The notes beneath the pieces are model-generated. The model saw nothing but the letters and a program-made list of their open reading frames with translations. It made no database searches and was not told the DNA's origin. Shown one piece after another: positions 6,976 through 10,866 of a stretch of DNA of 10,866 bases (position 1 is the stretch's first letter; each line of letters opens with the position of its first letter). Origin of the DNA: Bacillota bacterium (lineage in GTDB: Bacteria > Bacillota_I > Bacilli_A > Acholeplasmatales > Acholeplasmataceae); the NCBI GenBank assembly GCA_023458995.1, contig JAEWVV010000192.1, forward strand, positions 1 to 10,866, in the 5' to 3' direction. Position numbers and translations under genes: made by a program.

Positions 6976-7512
6976 ATGATCTATGAAACAAAACGTCTCA
7001 TCATGAGAAAAGCTAGAAAAGAAGATAACCTCTCTATATATAAAATGCTACATGATCCAATCATTCTTAAATATAATTGTATAAACTCACCCACAGAAGA
7101 GGAAGTTAATACATATATTGAAAAGACAAGAAATGATCATATTCATTATGTGATTGAACATAAAGAGAACAAAGAAGTCATAGGCGAGATTAATTTAGAA
7201 CCCGATAGTCTTCGCTATGGGATTCATAGTATTCAGCTATCGTATCATTTAGATACAAAGTATGTTGGACATGGTTATATGAGTGAAGCACTCCAAGGAG
7301 CTTTATCTTATGGGTTTAACGTATTACATGCAACAATGTTTTCTGCACGTGTATTTACAGCAAACGAACGATCCAACAACTTATTAAAACGCTTAGGATT
7401 CAAACTTGAAGGGACTTTAAGACATGCAGTTAAGGCATATCAAGATGTGATTTATGATGATAATCTTTATAGTATGACTTTAGAAGATTATGTTGATCAT
7501 TATCAAAAATAA
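6976..7512 (+). CDS. GNAT family N-acetyltransferase, RimJ/RimL type
   Basis: A 178-residue acetyl-CoA-dependent acetyltransferase. The ETKRLIMRKARKED opening is the standard first strand of the RimJ/RimL (Acetyltransf_3) group. YVGHGYMSEAL (96-106) is motif A, with G98-x-G100 forming the pyrophosphate loop that holds CoA. ANERSNNLLKRLGFKLEGTLR (from N130) is the conserved motif B region. The group includes ribosomal-protein N-terminal acetylases, but also enzymes acting on antibiotics, amino acids and peptides, so the substrate is open. AGAGG lies seven bases before the ATG. It is the second gene of a two-gene operon with the methyltransferase and is followed directly by a terminator. Confidence 0.93.
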   Translation: MIYETKRLIMRKARKEDNLSIYKMLHDPIILKYNCINSPTEEEVNTYIEKTRNDHIHYVIEHKENKEVIGEINLEPDSLRYGIHSIQLSYHLDTKYVGHGYMSEALQGALSYGFNVLHATMFSARVFTANERSNNLLKRLGFKLEGTLRHAVKAYQDVIYDDNLYSMTLEDYVDHYQK

Positions 7513-7513
7513 G

Positions 7514-7543
7514 CAAATCATCATTTTGGTGATTTGTTTTTTT
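7514..7543 (+). terminator. Rho-independent terminator after the acetyltransferase gene
   Basis: The stem CAAATCATCA (7514-7523) pairs with TGGTGATTTG (7527-7536) with one G-U pair and a tight loop, followed by seven T residues (7537-7543). It starts two bases after the stop codon. Confidence 0.85.
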
Positions 7544-7579
7544 ATTAACATTATTACTTTTTAACTAAGCATGGTTTAA

Positions 7580-7727
7580 CATTTTGCAATAAAACAAACG
7601 ATATTATACAAACAGTAATTGCATTTTGCAAGGAAGTACACTCTAATAATAGATTTAAAGACTATTAAACGCATCAAAACATCATAAACCAGCGTTTTTC
7701 TTTGCAATTTATAAAAAAATTGTGCAA
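7580..7727. promoter_or_regulatory. Cluster of TGCAA motifs upstream of the ABC operon
   Basis: CATTTTGCAA occurs twice as a direct repeat (7580-7589 and 7622-7631), 42 bases apart, about four helical turns. The second is part of a perfect TTGCA-TTT-TGCAA inverted repeat (7619-7631). Further copies are TTGCAA (7702-7707) and TTGTGCAA (7720-7727). Clustered half-sites in front of an uptake operon suggest regulator binding; the regulator is unknown. The 7544-7829 gap holds no gene I can support. Confidence 0.35.
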
Positions 7728-7738
7728 AAGAATACGCT
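7691..7738 (+). promoter_or_regulatory. Long imperfect hairpin in the region upstream of the ABC operon
   Basis: The left arm runs 7691-7710 (starting AGCGT, including TTTGCAATTT) and the right arm 7717-7738 (AAATTGTGCAAA, ending ACGCT), around a six-base loop. Pairing is broken by two mismatches and a two-base bulge. There is no T tract after it, so it is not a simple terminator. It could be a leader RNA structure if transcription begins upstream, or a DNA site. Confidence 0.35.
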
Positions 7739-7756
7739 TTCATATTGATTTCAAGT

Positions 7757-7784
7757 TTGATAAACTGATAGTGACAGGTATGCT
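7757..7784 (+). promoter_or_regulatory. Candidate promoter of the ABC operon
   Basis: TTGATA (7757-7762), 16-base spacer and TATGCT (7779-7784) give a plausible sigma-A promoter with a start near 7791 and a leader of about 40 bases. The -10 lies in the left arm of the inverted repeat 7778-7803. An alternative is TTGATT (7745-7750) with GATAGT (7767-7772). Neither is strong. Confidence 0.35.
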
Positions 7785-7803
7785 CATCGACAGACAAGCA
7801 TAC
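7778..7803. promoter_or_regulatory. Inverted repeat GTATGCT...AGCATAC before the lipoprotein gene
   Basis: Perfect 7-bp arms (7778-7784, 7797-7803) around 12 bases, 16 bases before the AGGAGAG ribosome binding site (7819-7825). It overlaps the candidate -10 and probable start site, the usual location of a repressor operator. In RNA it could form a small leader hairpin if transcription starts upstream. Confidence 0.35.
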
Positions 7804-7829
7804 AAAAAAATAGAAAACAGGAGAGAAAA

Positions 7830-9125
7830 ATGAGAAAATTATTGGTCGCATTATTAGCAGTCATTTTTACATTCTCTTTGTTTGCCTGCAAAAAGGATGA
7901 ACAAAGTGAAGTAGAAAAAATTATTGCTGAAGCAGAAGATATGACTCTAGTTGAATTAATGGCTAAAGCATATGAAGAATCAAATGGCAAAGCACTTGAA
8001 GGTATCGGAAACTCAAGCCGTGGTAAAACCGCAGGTGAAGCATTTGTCTTAGCAATGAAGGAAATTTATCCTGATTATACAGGTACGATTAACTGGCAAC
8101 AACCTAAGGAAAATTCAATTTTCACGATGTTGGAAAGCGATTCTAAGAGCCCAAATCCTATTTTTTCAATGACTCTAATCCAAGATGGCAGCCAAATTCA
8201 AAGCAAGATGATCGAAACTGGCATACTACGTAATTTTATACCACTTGAATGGAGAAATGCTGCAGGTGTTGATGTTGAAGCGGATGGCACCCCATTAACA
8301 CTCCAAACATTAAATAAGGTTTTCATGTTTAACAATCTAGGCGATAAAGTGATTGACAACGTTTGGGATTTTGTTAAACAAGGTGAAGCTCCAATGTTCA
8401 TGGGATTAGATTCAGAACCAGTTGGATTTAACTTCTTATTAATGTTAACTAAAGATGAATATGCAGCAATCGTTAAACAAGCATTTGATGCACTAGATGC
8501 AACAGAAAAAGCTTATTTCCAACCAAAAGTTGATGCATTAGCAGCTAAAGCAACTGAACTTGGGTTAGGTGCAAACGGTAAATATGCATTAGCGTGGATC
8601 AAACTATTTGTAGAACAAATTAACGTGATGACTGATGATGGTCCAATCATGTCAGAATTAGCAGCAACATCAGCTGTTGATGAAACCGCACTCTTGGTTT
8701 ACTCTAAGCTTCGTTCAATTACTGAATCTGATACATTATCAGTTAATAACGTAACAGTCGCTGCTTATCAATCAGGTTATGCTGGATTCGGTGGTTATGG
8801 TTACAAGCACTTCTTACAAATTCCAGATTCAAGTCCACTTCCTTGGACAGCTGCAGCATTTATTGCTTACATGGTTACAGTAGAAGAAGGATTCCATCCA
8901 TGGGGTAAAGACATGGGCGGATATAGTGCAAATCCAACAATCAGATTAGACCACACAAGAGATGGATTTGTTGATGGTGTTGATACATTCCCAGCTAAGA
9001 ACGACAGAGGTTATGACTGGTGGGTAAACACGGGTGCTTATGGTGGAAGACTTATTATTGAAGACCCCGTTTATGCATCATCTAAAGCATTCACAGTTGG
9101 TGAATGGATCTTAAGTTTAGACTAA
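7830..9125 (+). CDS. ABC transporter substrate-binding lipoprotein
   Basis: A 431-residue protein with a lipoprotein signal peptide: MRKLL, a hydrophobic core, then the lipobox SLFAC with the lipidated Cys at 20, followed by charged residues that start the tether. AGGAGAG four bases before the ATG is a strong ribosome binding site. The mature part has the alternating helix-strand texture of a bilobed solute-binding protein. A helical, Ala/Lys-rich segment (about 210-270) is followed by a Gly/Trp/Tyr-rich C-terminal third (from about H327: HFLQIPDSSPLPW, EEGFHPWGKDMGGY). The fused permease 58 bases downstream, with no terminator between, identifies it as the receptor of that importer. Permease type suggests iron(III), polyamine or phosphonate-like ligands, but the ligand is not readable here and I do not see a clear iron-binding Tyr-Tyr signature. 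Confidence 0.88.
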   Translation: MRKLLVALLAVIFTFSLFACKKDEQSEVEKIIAEAEDMTLVELMAKAYEESNGKALEGIGNSSRGKTAGEAFVLAMKEIYPDYTGTINWQQPKENSIFTMLESDSKSPNPIFSMTLIQDGSQIQSKMIETGILRNFIPLEWRNAAGVDVEADGTPLTLQTLNKVFMFNNLGDKVIDNVWDFVKQGEAPMFMGLDSEPVGFNFLLMLTKDEYAAIVKQAFDALDATEKAYFQPKVDALAAKATELGLGANGKYALAWIKLFVEQINVMTDDGPIMSELAATSAVDETALLVYSKLRSITESDTLSVNNVTVAAYQSGYAGFGGYGYKHFLQIPDSSPLPWTAAAFIAYMVTVEEGFHPWGKDMGGYSANPTIRLDHTRDGFVDGVDTFPAKNDRGYDWWVNTGAYGGRLIIEDPVYASSKAFTVGEWILSLD

Positions 9126-9183
9126 AAAGTATTAAAAATTAAAGTTTGAAGATTAAATAGTGAATTTTCATGGAGGCAATTGT

Positions 9184-10866
9184 ATGAACGAAAACATTAA
9201 AAAACACGATATCAAAGTGACATGGAATAAAATAAGAACATTTTTTCAGAAACCAGATCATGCCATTCTGTTAATTTTTGGTATCTTGTTGACATTTTCA
9301 ACAATTGTCCCCATGATGACACTGTTAAATGACACATTTGTTATTAAACCAGGTAGTTATGCTCAATTTATTACAGGTAAATCGAGTGGTTATACTTTAG
9401 TAAACTGGCAAGATTTATTCTTTGGCGAAGTAGCTAGAATTAATTTATACATGCCAATGCTAAACAGTATATTATTAGCAATCTTCTCAAGTATTGGTGC
9501 TATTTTGTTTGGTGGTACATTTGCTTATCTTGTTACCAGAACAAACATGCGTTTTAAAAAGTACTTAAGCGCTATCTTTATATTCCCTTATATTATGCCT
9601 CAATGGACACTCGCAGTTATTTGGCAAAACCTATTCAAGAGTAATGCAGTTACGGGTGGATCTAATGGCGTCATCTCGACATTCCTTAATATAAATATGC
9701 CTTTATGGTGGGTTGAAGGACTTTTCCCGTCAATCTTAATTCTAGCGATTCACTATGCGCCGTTTGCATATATATTAATTGGAAGTATTTTTAGAAATAT
9801 GGACTCAAACCTTGAAGAAGCTGCGGTGATTATGGATACACCGAAACTTAAAATGTTCTTCAAGATTACATTACCAATGATTTACCCAGCAATTCTATCA
9901 ACCATATTACTCGTGTTTGCGAGTGCAATGGGTAGCTATCCAGTTCCTCATTACTTGAAGTTAGAAACGATGGCGACACGTTATGTATCACTTGGTGTTA
10001 GAAGAGCGGGTCAAAACAGTATTCTTGGTGTTTTAATGATGTTGTTTGGTGTACTGATTTTATTCATTAACCACAGAAACACAAAGAGTAGGAAGAGTTA
10101 TACAACCGTTACTGGAAAGAGCGGTCAAATTAGTCAAGTCAATATTGGGAAAATCCTTAAATATGTTATTCCAGCAATCTTAATGATACTGACATTCTTT
10201 ACATCAATCTATCCGATTATAGCGTTCGCGTTAGAAACGTTCTTGCCGAACCCGGGAGATTATAGCTTCATCACACAGGGGTCATTTGATTCACTGACAA
10301 CCAAGTGGTGGGTACACAACAGTATGGAAGAAGTTGGGTTATACGGACAGATGGGTATCCTTTACAATAAAACAATTTGGAATGGATTTAAAGGAACAGT
10401 CATTGTCTCAGGTTTTGCAGCACTTCTATCAGGTACGATCGGATTACTCATTGGTTATTCAGTAAGCCGTAACCGTAAGAGTAAATTTGCATTATATGTC
10501 AACAACATGGCATTCCTACCTTATTTATTACCAGCATTAGCAGTCGGTATTGCGTTCTTCACATTTGGATCTACACTAGGTATCTATGATACATACTTAC
10601 TCGTTATCATCGCAGGTACGATTAAATATATCCCATTTGCATCCCGTAGTTCATTAAACTCCATGATGCAGATTAGCCCTGAAATTGAAGAATCAGCAAT
10701 GATCTTAGGTATACCTTGGCGAAAGAGAATGATGCGAATTATCATTCCAATTCAAAAAGCAGCCATTATTAGCGGATTTTTATTACCGTTCATTACCAGT
10801 GTTAGAGAATTAACATTATACATGCTACTCGTTAATCAGACACGACTCAGTACAACCTTATTAAGC
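9184..10866 (+). CDS. Fused two-domain ABC transporter permease, iron/polyamine-importer class (3' partial)
   Basis: Open from the ATG at 9184 (GGAGG seven bases upstream) to the window end, 561 codons with no stop. Two permease domains are joined in one chain: helices near 26-48, 95-118, 128-148, 181-201, 232-253 and 277-296, a basic linker (about 297-320), then helices near 326-350, 403-426, 440-461, 470-487 and 523-540. Each half carries the cytoplasmic EAA loop that docks the ATPase: EEAAVIMD with ITLP (211-231) and EESAMILG with IIIP (502-522). The first has Asp218 where the motif's Gly is expected. This layout matches FbpB-type iron(III) and related permeases, which form the whole membrane channel alone. 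Perhaps 50-80 residues are missing. It forms an operon with the lipoprotein; an ATPase gene should follow beyond the edge. Confidence 0.92.
   Translation, partial: MNENIKKHDIKVTWNKIRTFFQKPDHAILLIFGILLTFSTIVPMMTLLNDTFVIKPGSYAQFITGKSSGYTLVNWQDLFFGEVARINLYMPMLNSILLAIFSSIGAILFGGTFAYLVTRTNMRFKKYLSAIFIFPYIMPQWTLAVIWQNLFKSNAVTGGSNGVISTFLNINMPLWWVEGLFPSILILAIHYAPFAYILIGSIFRNMDSNLEEAAVIMDTPKLKMFFKITLPMIYPAILSTILLVFASAMGSYPVPHYLKLETMATRYVSLGVRRAGQNSILGVLMMLFGVLILFINHRNTKSRKSYTTVTGKSGQISQVNIGKILKYVIPAILMILTFFTSIYPIIAFALETFLPNPGDYSFITQGSFDSLTTKWWVHNSMEEVGLYGQMGILYNKTIWNGFKGTVIVSGFAALLSGTIGLLIGYSVSRNRKSKFALYVNNMAFLPYLLPALAVGIAFFTFGSTLGIYDTYLLVIIAGTIKYIPFASRSSLNSMMQISPEIEESAMILGIPWRKRMMRIIIPIQKAAIISGFLLPFITSVRELTLYMLLVNQTRLSTTLLS

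Noticed and set aside
7691..7738. Upstream hairpin as a terminator or known riboswitch
   Set aside because: No T tract follows the right arm, and I cannot match its loops to any known riboswitch core, so it is kept only as an unnamed structure.
7576..7851. 91-codon minus-strand ORF across the gap before the lipoprotein gene
   Set aside because: It is antisense to the leader and lipoprotein start, its product is a Phe/Cys-rich low-complexity string from AT-rich DNA, and no ribosome binding site or promoter supports it.
9126..9183. Terminator between lipoprotein and permease genes
   Set aside because: Only AT-rich sequence with no stable stem is present; the spacing and ribosome site fit a single operon.
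1..10866. UGA-as-Trp (genetic code 4) usage
   Set aside because: All genes use TGG for Trp, and none needs an in-frame TGA to be read as sense.

Overview
The window looks like chromosomal DNA from a low-GC, AT-rich Firmicute/Mollicute relative, most likely Acholeplasma-like (Acholeplasmatales or Izemoplasmatales grade). Tryptophan is encoded by TGG and no coding frame needs TGA as sense, so the standard code is in use and Mycoplasma/Spiroplasma (code 4) is unlikely. Genes have purine-rich Shine-Dalgarno sites, TATAAT-type promoters (several extended -10) and short hairpin/T-tract terminators. The taxonomic placement is inference from composition and gene style.

Layout. (1) 2-3409, +: the 3' part of a very large acidic, tyrosine-rich protein with a helical N-terminal half and about five beta-sandwich repeats resembling bacterial pre-peptidase C-terminal (PPC) domains; it is probably exported. 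A strong terminator (3433-3472) follows. (2) 3387-3839, -: a small four-helix membrane protein converging on gene 1. Its open frame runs straight through gene 1's terminator, which a one-base shift in an A7 tract would avoid. (3) 4109-6010, +: a cytosolic M13 (PepO/neprilysin-type) zinc endopeptidase with all expected catalytic residues, its own promoter and a possible overlapping leader ORF. (4) 6215-7512, +: a two-gene operon of a class I SAM methyltransferase and a RimJ/RimL-type GNAT acetyltransferase. (5) 7830-10866, +: an ABC uptake operon, with a substrate-binding lipoprotein followed by a fused two-domain permease of the iron/polyamine (FbpB/PotB-PotC-like) class. The permease runs off the right edge; the ATPase is presumably beyond it.

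Functionally these are mostly independent single-gene or two-gene units. The only clear working set is the ABC importer: the lipoprotein captures a substrate outside the single membrane and hands it to the fused permease. Its 317-base upstream region is the richest non-coding stretch, with a cluster of TGCAA motifs, a long imperfect hairpin and a second inverted repeat by the start, so regulation of substrate uptake is expected there.

I see no phage, IS element, CRISPR array, tRNA or rRNA, and no convincing new multi-gene system. The best leads are the giant repeat protein, the frameshift-like 3' end of the small membrane gene, the leader ORF of the peptidase gene, and the leader of the ABC operon.
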